From Chryseobacterium indologenes (GTDB lineage: Bacteria > Bacteroidota > Bacteroidia > Flavobacteriales > Weeksellaceae), in assembly GCF_002025665.1 (NCBI RefSeq), contig NZ_CP018786.1, positions 4,402,001 to 4,466,000 on the forward strand: 64,000 bases of DNA, read 5' to 3'. The notes under the pieces are model-generated. The model was not told the origin of the DNA, made no database searches, and worked only from the letters and a program-made list of their open reading frames with translations. Of the stretch, positions 16,579 to 24,627 are shown one piece after another (the first letter of the stretch is position 1; every line of letters begins with the position of its first letter). Made by a program: the position numbers and the translations under genes.

Positions 16579-18204
16579 ATGGCAAAAGAAATAAAATTCG
16601 ATATTGAATCAAGAGACGCTCTAAAGAGAGGAGTAGATGCATTAGCTAATGCAGTAAAGGTAACTTTAGGTCCTAAAGGGAGAAATGTAGTGATCGAAAA
16701 ATCTTTCGGTGCTCCACACGTAACTAAGGATGGTGTGTCTGTTGCAAAAGAAATCGAACTTGAAGACAGAGTAGAAAATATGGGAGCTCAGATGGTAAAA
16801 GAAGTAGCTTCCAAAACTAATGATATCGCAGGAGACGGTACTACTACCGCTACTGTATTGGCACAGGCTATCGTAAGAGAAGGTCTTAAGAATGTAGCTG
16901 CAGGTGCTAACCCAATGGATCTTAAAAGAGGGATAGACAAAGCTGTAACTGCAGTTGTTGAAAACCTTAAAGCGCAGTCTCAGGCTGTGGGAGATTCTAC
17001 AGATAAAGTAAAGCAAGTTGCTTCTGTATCTGCTAACAACGACGAAACAATCGGTGCTTTAATCGCTGAAGCTTTCGGAAAAGTTGGAAAAGAAGGAGTA
17101 ATCACTGTAGAAGAAGCTAAAGGTATCGATACAACGGTAGATGTTGTAGAAGGTATGCAGTTCGACAGAGGATACCAGTCACCATACTTCGTGACTAACC
17201 CTGAGAAAATGTTAGCTGAACTAGAAAACCCATATATTCTTTTAGTAGAGAAGAAAATCTCTTCGATGAAAGAATTGTTACCAGTTCTTGAGCCGATTGC
17301 ACAAGGTGGTAAGTCTCTATTAATTATCTCTGAAGAAGTGGAAGGTGAAGCTTTAGCTACTTTGGTAGTTAACAAACTAAGAGGTTCTCTTAAAATTGCT
17401 GCTGTAAAAGCTCCGGGATTCGGAGACAGAAGAAAAGCAATGTTAGAAGATATCGCGATCCTTACAGGTGGACAGGTGATCTCTGAAGAGCAAGGTTTCA
17501 CTATGGAAAACATCTCTTTAGATATGCTTGGAACTGCTGAGAAAGTAACGATCGACAAAGACAACACTACGGTTGTAAACGGTGGTGGTGACGAAGCAAA
17601 AATCAAAGGAAGAGTTGCTCAGATCAAAGCTCAGATGGAAACTACAACTTCTGACTACGACAGAGAGAAACTTCAGGAAAGATTAGCTAAGTTAGCTGGT
17701 GGTGTTGCTGTACTTTATGTAGGTGCTGCTTCTGAAGTAGAAATGAAAGAGAAAAAAGACAGAGTAGATGATGCTCTGCACGCTACAAGAGCAGCTGTAG
17801 AAGAAGGTATCGTTGCAGGTGGTGGTGTTGCTTTAGTAAGAGCAATCTCTGCTTTAGACAGCCTTACAGGAATCAATTCTGACGAAAACACGGGTATCAA
17901 AATCGTGAAAAGAGCGATCGAAGAGCCATTAAGACAAATCGTTGCTAACGCAGGTGGAGAAGGTTCTGTAATTGTTGCTAAAGTAGCAGAAGGAACAGGA
18001 GACTTCGGATACAACGCGAAAACTGACGAGTATGTTCACATGCTTGAAGCAGGAATCATTGACCCAACTAAAGTAACAAGAGTTGCCCTTGAAAATGCAG
18101 CTTCTGTATCTGGAATGCTTCTTACCACTGAATGTGTAATCACTGAAGTGAAGAGCGCTGAACCAGCTATGCCAATGGGTGGTGGAATGCCAGGAATGAT
18201 GTAG
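16579..18204 (+). CDS. groEL: chaperonin GroEL
   Basis: A 541-aa protein of standard length, complete from MAKEIKFDIESRDALKRGV to the Gly-Met tail PMGGGMPGMM. ATP-binding motifs GPKGRNVVIEKSFG and the AGDGTTTATVLA loop (with the catalytic Asp) are intact, as is VEEGIVAGGGVALVRA. It forms the double-ring folding chamber with GroES. The codon use is notably regular, as expected for a highly expressed gene. A strong terminator follows. Confidence 0.98.
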   Translation: MAKEIKFDIESRDALKRGVDALANAVKVTLGPKGRNVVIEKSFGAPHVTKDGVSVAKEIELEDRVENMGAQMVKEVASKTNDIAGDGTTTATVLAQAIVREGLKNVAAGANPMDLKRGIDKAVTAVVENLKAQSQAVGDSTDKVKQVASVSANNDETIGALIAEAFGKVGKEGVITVEEAKGIDTTVDVVEGMQFDRGYQSPYFVTNPEKMLAELENPYILLVEKKISSMKELLPVLEPIAQGGKSLLIISEEVEGEALATLVVNKLRGSLKIAAVKAPGFGDRRKAMLEDIAILTGGQVISEEQGFTMENISLDMLGTAEKVTIDKDNTTVVNGGGDEAKIKGRVAQIKAQMETTTSDYDREKLQERLAKLAGGVAVLYVGAASEVEMKEKKDRVDDALHATRAAVEEGIVAGGGVALVRAISALDSLTGINSDENTGIKIVKRAIEEPLRQIVANAGGEGSVIVAKVAEGTGDFGYNAKTDEYVHMLEAGIIDPTKVTRVALENAASVSGMLLTTECVITEVKSAEPAMPMGGGMPGMM

Positions 18205-18232
18205 TAGCGTAAGCTAAGACAAATTAATATAC

Positions 18233-18264
18233 TAACCGCTCTACGTTGTAGGGCGGTTTTTTGT
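18233..18264 (+). terminator. terminator of the groE operon
   Basis: ACCGCTCTAC / GTAGGGCGGT form a 10-bp stem (one G-U pair) followed by TTTTTTG, 30 bp after the groEL stop. Confidence 0.85.
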
Positions 18265-18442
18265 TCTAATACTTAAAATCCGGTTTCCCGTAAGGAGATA
18301 ATATTCTAATATTTTAATTTAGCACAATCTTCATATAGAAAAAACAAACAATTTACAAAAAAACATTACGATAATTAAATATAATATTAATGTAATATGT
18401 AGATTGGGATTTTATTAAAATACTATATAACCAACGAAATTT

Positions 18443-18571
18443 ATGATACCAAGATTATTTGTAAGTTCTACCTACCATGATTTGAAACATCCAAGAGAAA
18501 AAATTGATAGATTTATTAATAATTATAACTTAGAATTATTGAAAAACCAATCATACTTCCATGAATATTAG
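18443..18571 (+). pseudogene. truncated DUF4062 N-terminal fragment
   Basis: A 42-codon frame read directly: it starts MIPRLFVSSTYHDLKHPREK and stops after NQSYFHEY. The FVSSTYHDLKHPR motif is the typical start of DUF4062, a domain normally much longer and found at the N-terminus of large signalling or defence-related proteins. The rest of the domain is missing, so this is either a decayed remnant or a domain stub. Its last 11 bases overlap the start of the beta-helix/membrane protein gene (ATGAATATTAG), which might give translational coupling. Too short to be a working DUF4062 domain. Confidence 0.5.
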
Positions 18572-19925
18572 TTCTAAAGATTTTAAACAAATTCTAAATG
18601 GTTCATCTATACAAGATAAACTATTCTCATATATTGTACAATCAGAAAGTGATAAAATCATAGTAAATGGAGATTTCAAATTAAGTGATGATATTATTTT
18701 TGAAGAAAATGAAATTTATGACAAAGAAATTATTTTTGATGGAGGTACGTATAAAAACATAATCTTCCTTGGAGCAAAGTTCAATAAGATTTTATTTCGT
18801 AGAGGTGATTTTAATGGTTTTGTAAGTATTAGAGGAGGAACTATCAAGAACTTAATTTTACTAGGCGGTAATTTCAAACATTGGCTTGGCACGCTTGATG
18901 GAATTCTTAATAATGAAAATGAAGTTTTAAAAACTAACCAAAGCCTTAAAATAAATAGATTTGAAATTGAAGGTGGAAGTTATATGAATAATATTTGGAT
19001 TTCAGGTGGTGATATTAGTAGTCTAGAAATCAAATGTGTTACCCCTGTTAAAATTCATTGCTTACCCAATGATGATAAAATTTTTGATATCAAAACAAAT
19101 ACTTATACTAAAAAGTATTCTTCAAAACCAAGAATAAAGAATTTTCTAATTTCTCGCTATTCAAATAGAGATACCTTTTATCATTTAAGCGAATTAGACT
19201 TAGACACTATAAAATTTGAGAACTTTACAAATATTGGAAATATAACAATTTCGAAAATTTCAATTTCGAAATCCTTATCCTTTGAAAATTCAGATTTGGG
19301 TAAAACAACATTTATTGACTGTAATTTTTTTGATCAAAAAATGATATTCGATTCATCAAAAATCACAGAAATAGCTCTTGCAGGGACATCTCTACCAAAT
19401 CCTGTAAATATTGATAGCACAAATATTGATAAAACATCTCAAAGAAAACTCGCTCTTAGCCAAATAAAGAAAGTTTATCAAAATATGGGAGATAATCTAA
19501 CCGCGAGCAAATACCATACTGAAGAACTAGATACCTATTTAAGTACATTAAGCTGTGGGACCGAAAAAATTAATTTAAGTCTCAATAAATTTACAAATAA
19601 TCATGGTCAAAGCTGGGGAAGGGCATTATTACTTTTAGGTGTATCAACAATTCTATTATATTCATTATATTGTAATAGTTTAGGTTTTAAAATTAATTGT
19701 AAAAGTAACGGTGATAATTATTTTTGGAAAAATACATGTTATTTATTAGAATTTCTAAACCCCATTAGGAAAAGTGACTTTTTACCAAAAATTTTATTAA
19801 ATAAACCTGAATCAGAAATTTCTGCTACAAGTATTCTTATTGATAATATATCAAAAATAATAAACTCCTATTTAATATATCAATTTGTTGCTGCATTTAG
19901 AAAATTTGGAAAAAAGAGCGAATAA
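18561..19925 (+). CDS. beta-helix (pentapeptide-like) protein with C-terminal membrane region
   Basis: A 454-aa protein. Residues ~45-275 are a run of short beta-strand repeats of the kind seen in right-handed beta helices (IIFDGGTYKNIIFLGAKFNK, FISIRGG-like turns, LSFENSDLGKTTFIDCNF). Then comes a helical linker (KKVYQNMGDNLTASKYHTEE), a membrane helix (ALLLLGVSTILLYSLY) and a C-terminal segment SYLIYQFVAAFRKFGKK. This repeat plus membrane tail occurs in pentapeptide-repeat membrane proteins; function is unknown. It is very AT-rich compared with groEL, overlaps the DUF4062 stub and lies in a block of atypical genes. Confidence 0.6.
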   Translation: MNISSKDFKQILNGSSIQDKLFSYIVQSESDKIIVNGDFKLSDDIIFEENEIYDKEIIFDGGTYKNIIFLGAKFNKILFRRGDFNGFVSIRGGTIKNLILLGGNFKHWLGTLDGILNNENEVLKTNQSLKINRFEIEGGSYMNNIWISGGDISSLEIKCVTPVKIHCLPNDDKIFDIKTNTYTKKYSSKPRIKNFLISRYSNRDTFYHLSELDLDTIKFENFTNIGNITISKISISKSLSFENSDLGKTTFIDCNFFDQKMIFDSSKITEIALAGTSLPNPVNIDSTNIDKTSQRKLALSQIKKVYQNMGDNLTASKYHTEELDTYLSTLSCGTEKINLSLNKFTNNHGQSWGRALLLLGVSTILLYSLYCNSLGFKINCKSNGDNYFWKNTCYLLEFLNPIRKSDFLPKILLNKPESEISATSILIDNISKIINSYLIYQFVAAFRKFGKKSE

Positions 19926-20042
19926 TAATTAATAGTATTTTAAAAATTTAATGGAATAATCCATACTATCTCTATACATTACAAAATGTAGTCATATGAT
20001 TTTAAACCAATTACTAATAGATCACATTCTATAGCGTTAACT

Positions 20043-20077
20043 TTTTTAGATTATATTATTAGAATGTTTAATTTATA
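20043..20077 (+). repeat. AT-rich island repeat, copy A
   Basis: TTTTTAGATTATATTATTAG followed by AATGTTTAATTTATA. The same sequence recurs at 21177-21213 and, more diverged, at 21795-21826, each time shortly upstream of a gene start. Confidence 0.65.
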
Positions 20078-20121
20078 ATACTAAAACAACACGAAAAGAT
20101 TCGGATCAAAAGCAAAATAAT

Positions 20122-21063
20122 ATGAAATTAGAAGAATATAAAACATTTGAAGATAAAAAATATTTTTTCAAGGATGGTGATTTGAAACTGGATAAAGATG
20201 TTCAGAAAATATTTGATACAATTAAAGCTTTTCAAGAGATAGGAGATGGATTTATATACAGAGGCTGTGGAGAAGCCAAATATAAATTATATAATTCTGC
20301 TCAACGAATGTATATAAATCAAGAACTTCACAAACAGGTACAGGATGATATTATTAGTGAACATTACAAAGACTTTATATCAAACTTAATTACCGCAACA
20401 AAGAAATGGAACAATGAGGTAGTTAAAAAACTTTTGATAAATTCTGGAATTGATGAGAACAATGATTTGGCATATCTAAGCTACATGCAACATTTTGGTG
20501 TACCAACACCATTTTTAGATTATACTAGTAACCCATATGTTGCTTTATTTTTTGCTATAGATGGTATAAATTTCACTCCTAGTGACAACGAAATTGATAA
20601 TTATTTTTCTCTGTATTATACTTATAAAATGAATACAGCGTTTATAACCTGGCAAATGGTTTTTGATAAAAATATCAAAGAAAAGGATATTTCATATGAA
20701 TCAATTGATTTAAATTGTATGAGTATAATACTACCTGAAACCGAATTTTATAAAATTTTTAATAGTGCAAATATCATTAATCAAGAGGGATTATTTTTAT
20801 TTAATAATCATCCTTGGTATCCTTTAGAAAGAACTTATAAAGAAGATGTAGAGCATACTAAAAGTTCTCTTGGGGAAGATAAATTTAAAGAATTAATGAT
20901 TCTAGATACTGTGTCAGGCTGTATCAATATACATAAATCATTAATTCCTGCAATAAGACTTAAATTAAATGAGATGGGAATTACAGCGAATTACATATAT
21001 CCAGATATGGTTAATTTTAAACATACAATTATCAACGATGGAATATTGAAAAGTTTAAGTTAA
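20122..21063 (+). CDS. FRG domain-containing protein
   Basis: A 313-aa soluble protein. The FRG motif is seen as FIYRG at residues 44-48. The second family block is YLSYMQHFGVPTPFLDYTSN (118-137) followed by PYVALFFAID. FRG domains have unknown biochemistry and recur in predicted defence and toxin loci. There is no signal peptide or membrane segment. The gene is surrounded by AT-rich intergenic repeats (copies A and B) and neighbours two membrane proteins, so it may be the cytoplasmic effector of a small system; that role is inference. Confidence 0.8.
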   Translation: MKLEEYKTFEDKKYFFKDGDLKLDKDVQKIFDTIKAFQEIGDGFIYRGCGEAKYKLYNSAQRMYINQELHKQVQDDIISEHYKDFISNLITATKKWNNEVVKKLLINSGIDENNDLAYLSYMQHFGVPTPFLDYTSNPYVALFFAIDGINFTPSDNEIDNYFSLYYTYKMNTAFITWQMVFDKNIKEKDISYESIDLNCMSIILPETEFYKIFNSANIINQEGLFLFNNHPWYPLERTYKEDVEHTKSSLGEDKFKELMILDTVSGCINIHKSLIPAIRLKLNEMGITANYIYPDMVNFKHTIINDGILKSLS

Positions 21064-21143
21064 CAATTTATATTAAATTATTATAGATAGCAAATATTAA
21101 GTAATATTAGAAAAATACAACCAATCTATTAAAAAAATTATCT

Positions 21144-21213
21144 CCCCGCTACCGCACGATTGTATCGTGCGACTTCGGTTTTTAGATTATATTATTAAAA
21201 TGTTTAATTTATA
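21144..21213 (+). repeat. island repeat, copy B: GC-rich hairpin plus AT-rich tail
   Basis: CCCCGCTACCGCACGATTGT continues into ATCGTGCG, giving a perfect 8-bp stem CGCACGAT / ATCGTGCG. It is followed by ACTTCGGTTTTT and the TTTAGATTATATTATTA repeat. The hairpin could terminate the FRG gene's transcript, and the AT-rich part lies just before the next gene. Confidence 0.7.
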
Positions 21214-21229
21214 AAATTATTAAAAAAAT

Positions 21230-21715
21230 ATGATTGATAATTTACCTTATAAAGAAATTTTATTATTAGTTCTTGGAACTCTTTCAACTTATTTAATTTG
21301 GCGAGTTCAGTATCAAAAAGAAAAAATAAAGAATATTGAGAATCAATTATCTGAAAGTAAATTTAAAGTTTACTCTGAATTAGTTCACATAATCTTTGAC
21401 GTAATTGCTGGAGATAAAGCTGGTAAAAAAATTTCAAACCAAGATTTAGTCAAACGAATTCTAGAAATTAAGAAAAATATGTTTTTATATGCGTCCGATG
21501 AAATGTTTTTAGCATTTACTTCTTGGTCATTAGAACTCCAAAAGCCTGGAAATAATGGTGTTGATCACTTCAAAAAATATTTTGAACTTATTAAATTAGT
21601 AAGAAAAGATATGGGTAATAGAAACACCCAAATAAATTTAGATGATTTCATGATTTACTTGATGCAAAATAAAGAAGAATACTTATCGTTTAAGCAGCAA
21701 CATAATTGGATATAA
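21230..21715 (+). CDS. membrane-anchored protein of unknown function
   Basis: A 161-aa protein with one N-terminal membrane helix (about residues 9-24, ILLLVLGTLSTYLIW). A charged helix (QYQKEKIKNIENQLSESKFKVYSELVHII) follows, then a soluble helical domain (KKNMFLYASDEMFLAFTSW, FELIKLVRKDMGNRN). Similar anchored helical proteins occur as orphans in many bacteria, but I do not recognise a named family. It lies between repeat copies B and C in the AT-rich island. Confidence 0.6.
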   Translation: MIDNLPYKEILLLVLGTLSTYLIWRVQYQKEKIKNIENQLSESKFKVYSELVHIIFDVIAGDKAGKKISNQDLVKRILEIKKNMFLYASDEMFLAFTSWSLELQKPGNNGVDHFKKYFELIKLVRKDMGNRNTQINLDDFMIYLMQNKEEYLSFKQQHNWI

Positions 21716-21738
21716 TAAACTTAAAATATCCCTGCTCC

Positions 21739-21758
21739 GCAAAGTCTCCCGACTTTGC
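21739..21758 (+). repeat. GCAAAGTC-type hairpin, part of a dispersed upstream cassette
   Basis: GCAAAGTC / GACTTTGC form a perfect 8-bp stem around TCCC. A matching hairpin lies at 27508-27529 and a degenerate one near 29211, each upstream of a TAnnTTTG promoter. Confidence 0.6.
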
Positions 21759-21759
21759 C

Positions 21760-21826
21760 CCCCGCTACCGCACGATTGTATCGTGTGGCATAAACTTTTA
21801 GATTATACTATTAGAATATTTAAATA
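21760..21826 (+). repeat. island repeat, copy C
   Basis: CCCCGCTACCGCACGATTGT then ATCGTGTGG, as in copy B but with the stem end mutated. CTTTTAGATTATACTATTAG then AATATTTAAATA follows. Confidence 0.65.
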
Positions 21827-21921
21827 AAACAAAATCCGAAGCCTCCGACTTCGGATTCTTTATATCCTCACCTCATCTAAAATACCCCCACTCCCCCATT
21901 TCCTATCCCCCAACTTTTACT

Positions 21922-21929
21922 TATATTTG
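21922..21929 (+). promoter_or_regulatory. -7 promoter element of the XRE-ART operon
   Basis: TATATTTG within CTTATATTTGTTTCTATAAC, 20 bp before the XRE gene ATG. The same sequence stands before the lipoprotein gene at 23505. Confidence 0.65.
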
Positions 21930-21949
21930 TTTCTATAACGTACACAAAT

Positions 21950-22357
21950 ATGCAAAACAAAAAAATACATCAGGGGAGAAATATCAAGCGTTTTCGGGAG
22001 ATGTTGGGCATCAAGCAGGAGGCTTTGGCTTTTGATCTTGGGGAAGACTGGAACCAGAAGAAGATTTCGCTTTTGGAGCAGAAAGAAACTATTGAAGATC
22101 CTTTATTGAAAAGGATTTCTGAAGTATTAAAAATTCCAGTGGAAGCATTTCAGAATTTTGATGAAGAGCAGGCAATCAATATTATTTCTAACACTTTCGA
22201 TAACTGCCAGCAACCAGCTTCTATTTTCTATAATTCTACAATTAATCCTGTAGATCAATTAATCAAGGTACACGAAGAAAAAATTGCGCTGTACGAAAGA
22301 ATGCTGAAGGAAAAAGATGAAATGATGGCCAGACTGGAGCAGTTGATTCAGAAGTAA
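21950..22357 (+). CDS. XRE-family helix-turn-helix regulator
   Basis: A 135-aa protein. Residues ~8-62 form an HTH_3/XRE DNA-binding domain (IKRFREMLGIKQEALAFDLG, KKISLLEQKETI). A central linker follows, and the C-terminus is a coiled coil (LIKVHEEKIALYERMLKEKD) likely to mediate dimerisation. It opens an operon in which an ADP-ribosyltransferase-like gene follows after 19 bp, a layout typical of toxin-antitoxin or self-regulating toxin modules. The same HTH-plus-coiled-coil layout is also frequent as a lone regulator in Chryseobacterium. Confidence 0.82.
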   Translation: MQNKKIHQGRNIKRFREMLGIKQEALAFDLGEDWNQKKISLLEQKETIEDPLLKRISEVLKIPVEAFQNFDEEQAINIISNTFDNCQQPASIFYNSTINPVDQLIKVHEEKIALYERMLKEKDEMMARLEQLIQK

Positions 22358-22376
22358 AAACGCACCCTATTAGGAT

Positions 22377-22943
22377 ATGGACAGTGCCCTCATTAAATAT
22401 GTCAACGAAAGTTTATCCGCAGAATTGAGAGAAATCTCAACATCAAAACGTGCAGGATATGAGAATGGGTTAACTATTCATGAAAAAGCCATTATTTATC
22501 ACTATACAGATTCAGGATATGACTCTTTAAATGAACGATTAAGAAATGGACAAGATATCAATGATTTTGGACTTTTTTTAAATTATAGCTTAGATAAATT
22601 ACCAGATTACCAAGCTCTATGTTATCGTACCATTCGGTGTCCAAAAAGAGATCTTGAAAAATATTATTCAGCGCTCAGTAACAATGGCATTATTATTGAA
22701 AAATCATTTTTATCTTGCAGTAAATCAAGACTATTAGCACTTTATTTCAGTGACAGCCCCTTATTCATAATTTTATCAAAAAGAGGAAAAGATATTGAAA
22801 AAATCGCTAAATTTGGAGTAGATAGTGGACAAAACGAAAGAGAAATTGTATTTAAATCGGGTTCAAGATTTAAAGTATTAGACATTAAGGAAGCAGAAAA
22901 CAAAATTACGATAACATTAGAAGAGATAAAAAAATGGATTTAA
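22377..22943 (+). CDS. ADP-ribosyltransferase-like protein (R-S-E class)
   Basis: A 188-aa soluble protein carrying the ART signature in order. A YTDSGYDSLN helix (43-52) precedes R84 in LCYRTIRCP. FLSCSKS (111-117) is the STS-like strand, and ExE is E154/E156 in QNEREIVF. These match the NAD-binding arginine, the serine motif and the catalytic glutamates of VIP2/exotoxin-type mono-ADP-ribosyltransferases. There is no signal peptide, so it should act in the cytoplasm. It is flanked by an XRE regulator gene upstream and, overlapping by 10 bp, a small gene downstream that may be its antidote. Target is unknown. Confidence 0.72.
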   Translation: MDSALIKYVNESLSAELREISTSKRAGYENGLTIHEKAIIYHYTDSGYDSLNERLRNGQDINDFGLFLNYSLDKLPDYQALCYRTIRCPKRDLEKYYSALSNNGIIIEKSFLSCSKSRLLALYFSDSPLFIILSKRGKDIEKIAKFGVDSGQNEREIVFKSGSRFKVLDIKEAENKITITLEEIKKWI

Positions 22944-23293
22944 TAAAAGAATATTATAAAAATACAAATTTCAAAAATGACTCTGATTTTTTGGAGAATT
23001 TGGAAGACATTTTTATGTTCGGAAATATTAAATCTGAATATAAAAATAATGATTTTATCAACCATAAAGAGTTAATCAATTTACAACTAATAGATTTTCT
23101 TAAAAGTTTATTATCACAAGATTTATTAACCAACAAAAGAGGAAAGATTGCAGCTATTAATTTGATTTCAGAAATGGATCTTAGAAATGAATTTTTGGAA
23201 TTAATTAAAGAGAAAAACAACAATAATAAAGCTAAAATTTCCGAGAGATTAGGAGCTAAGTTTATGTCATCAGTAGATAAGAGTAAACATTAA
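22934..23293 (+). CDS. small helical protein downstream of the ART-like gene, candidate immunity/antitoxin
   Basis: A 119-aa charged, predicted all-helical protein (NDSDFLENLEDIFMF, LINLQLIDFLKSLLSQDLL, KAKISERLGAKF). I recognise no family. Its ATG lies inside the end of the ART-like gene (10-bp overlap), so translation is probably coupled to it, and the operon terminator follows shortly. Position and size suggest a partner or antidote of the ART, but only experiment or homologue pairing could show that. Confidence 0.65.
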   Translation: MDLIKEYYKNTNFKNDSDFLENLEDIFMFGNIKSEYKNNDFINHKELINLQLIDFLKSLLSQDLLTNKRGKIAAINLISEMDLRNEFLELIKEKNNNNKAKISERLGAKFMSSVDKSKH

Positions 23294-23357
23294 TCTGTAC
23301 TGAAAGACTATTCTAATGTAAAGCCTTACTATACCATCTGAAATTTTACACTAATAA

Positions 23358-23386
23358 TAACCGCTTTATCTTTGGAGCGGTTTTAT
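23358..23386 (+). terminator. terminator of the XRE-ART operon
   Basis: AACCGCTT ... GAGCGGTTTT forms an 8-bp stem (one mismatch) followed by T-rich DNA, 65 bp after the last gene of the operon. Confidence 0.7.
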
Positions 23387-23451
23387 CTTTCAAATTCTAT
23401 TGCTTTTGGATAATAAGTTTTCAGTTCATTCATTATCCCTTTACTTTTAGT

Positions 23452-23459
23452 TATATTTG
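23452..23459 (+). promoter_or_regulatory. -7 promoter element of the lipoprotein gene at 23505
   Basis: TATATTTG in TTATATTTGTTTCTATAACG, identical over about 22 bases to the promoter of the XRE operon. The ATG is 46 bp downstream. Confidence 0.6.
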
Positions 23460-23504
23460 TTTCTATAACGTACATAAATAAACACAACTAATAACCAACC
23501 CTTC

Positions 23505-23954
23505 ATGAAACTTTATACTTTAATAGTAGGCATACTCTTACTATTTTCCGGTTGCACAAAAAAAGACCAATACAGTGTTGGCCAGGAATGGAACTATAAA
23601 ACCCGCCCCACCGAAAAAAACTCAACACTTACAATTTTAAAGATCGAAGAATATCCTGAAACCGGAAAGGTGATTCATATTTCTGTCAGCGGTTTGAAGA
23701 TGAAAAACCCTGCCAGCCCTACCGGGTATGCAGAAAGCCTCAGCCATCTTCCCATATCAGAAGAAGCTTTGAATAAAAGCGTCACCAGCCTGAAAAAGGA
23801 GACCTACAAAAAACCGGACTCCCTTGAAATGGATGGATATTCTTACTGGAAAAAAGAGTTTGATAAAGGAAATGCCGGGATATTTACCATTCCCGTTTCT
23901 GAGATCGTAAGTACAATGGAAAAATCTATTGTTGCAGGAGATTATACCAAATAA
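23505..23954 (+). CDS. lipoprotein of unknown function
   Basis: A 149-aa protein with a lipoprotein signal: hydrophobic LIVGILLLF followed by the lipobox SGC at about residues 15-17. The mature part (YSVGQEWNYKTR...) is short, predicted beta-rich and lacks known motifs. It opens the array of exported orphan proteins and has its own TATATTTG promoter. Likely inserted in the outer or inner membrane facing the periplasm. Confidence 0.65.
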   Translation: MKLYTLIVGILLLFSGCTKKDQYSVGQEWNYKTRPTEKNSTLTILKIEEYPETGKVIHISVSGLKMKNPASPTGYAESLSHLPISEEALNKSVTSLKKETYKKPDSLEMDGYSYWKKEFDKGNAGIFTIPVSEIVSTMEKSIVAGDYTK

Positions 23955-24012
23955 AATTCAACACTTCCCCGACGCTTTCTTCAGTTATACGATCATAACA
24001 ATATAAATTCTC

Positions 24013-24582
24013 ATGAAATCAAGAATTCTCTTTCTTCTTATTATTTTAATTTCTTATAGTTGCTCATTAAATAAATATGGCAACGTTCTTGTTCAAAGTG
24101 AAATTGATCTTTCGTTTAAGAGCTTCAGTGAAATTAAAAAAGAAGAAATTGATAAAAAATCAAGAGACATCACCCTTGGCTATTTTTGGGGAATTGGAGA
24201 AGATATTTATCCCGCTTTTCAAAAATATAAGTTTGAGATTCCCAGATCATATCAACGAAACGAAAATAACTTCATCCTTAAAGTAGATTATTTTTTCACC
24301 AAAGATGAGCAAATCAAATTCAAGTCTTATGAATGGAATGAAAATGAAAAAATTGAAACTTCGGATGAAATGTTTAACGAAAAATTCAACGAAATAAAAA
24401 AATATATAACTGAAAATCTCGGAAAACCATCCCTTGAAGTATATGAAGATTTAGAAAAATCTAAAGAAGAAATGGTAAGGGATGATATAAAATGGCAAAG
24501 TAAAAATTTGAACGCCTACTTATTTCGTTTCAGAGGAAAAGGTGGATTTGATCAAATACGTTTGGCAATTTATTGTGATTAA
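24013..24582 (+). CDS. lipoprotein of unknown function
   Basis: A 189-aa protein with a lipoprotein signal (LFLLIILISYSC, Cys at about 17). The mature region is rich in Lys and Glu and contains NFILKVDYFFTKDEQIKF, without a family I recognise. It follows the previous lipoprotein gene by 58 bp and precedes a TPR protein gene by 45 bp, so the three may be one transcript. Confidence 0.65.
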   Translation: MKSRILFLLIILISYSCSLNKYGNVLVQSEIDLSFKSFSEIKKEEIDKKSRDITLGYFWGIGEDIYPAFQKYKFEIPRSYQRNENNFILKVDYFFTKDEQIKFKSYEWNENEKIETSDEMFNEKFNEIKKYITENLGKPSLEVYEDLEKSKEEMVRDDIKWQSKNLNAYLFRFRGKGGFDQIRLAIYCD

Positions 24583-24627
24583 GAATATTGTTATGAACAG
24601 AAGAACATTAATAAAATAAAGCTATAC

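Noticed and set aside
16980..17606. Long minus-strand frame of 208 codons inside groEL
   Set aside because: It is an antisense shadow of the regular codon use of groEL and encodes no recognisable protein.
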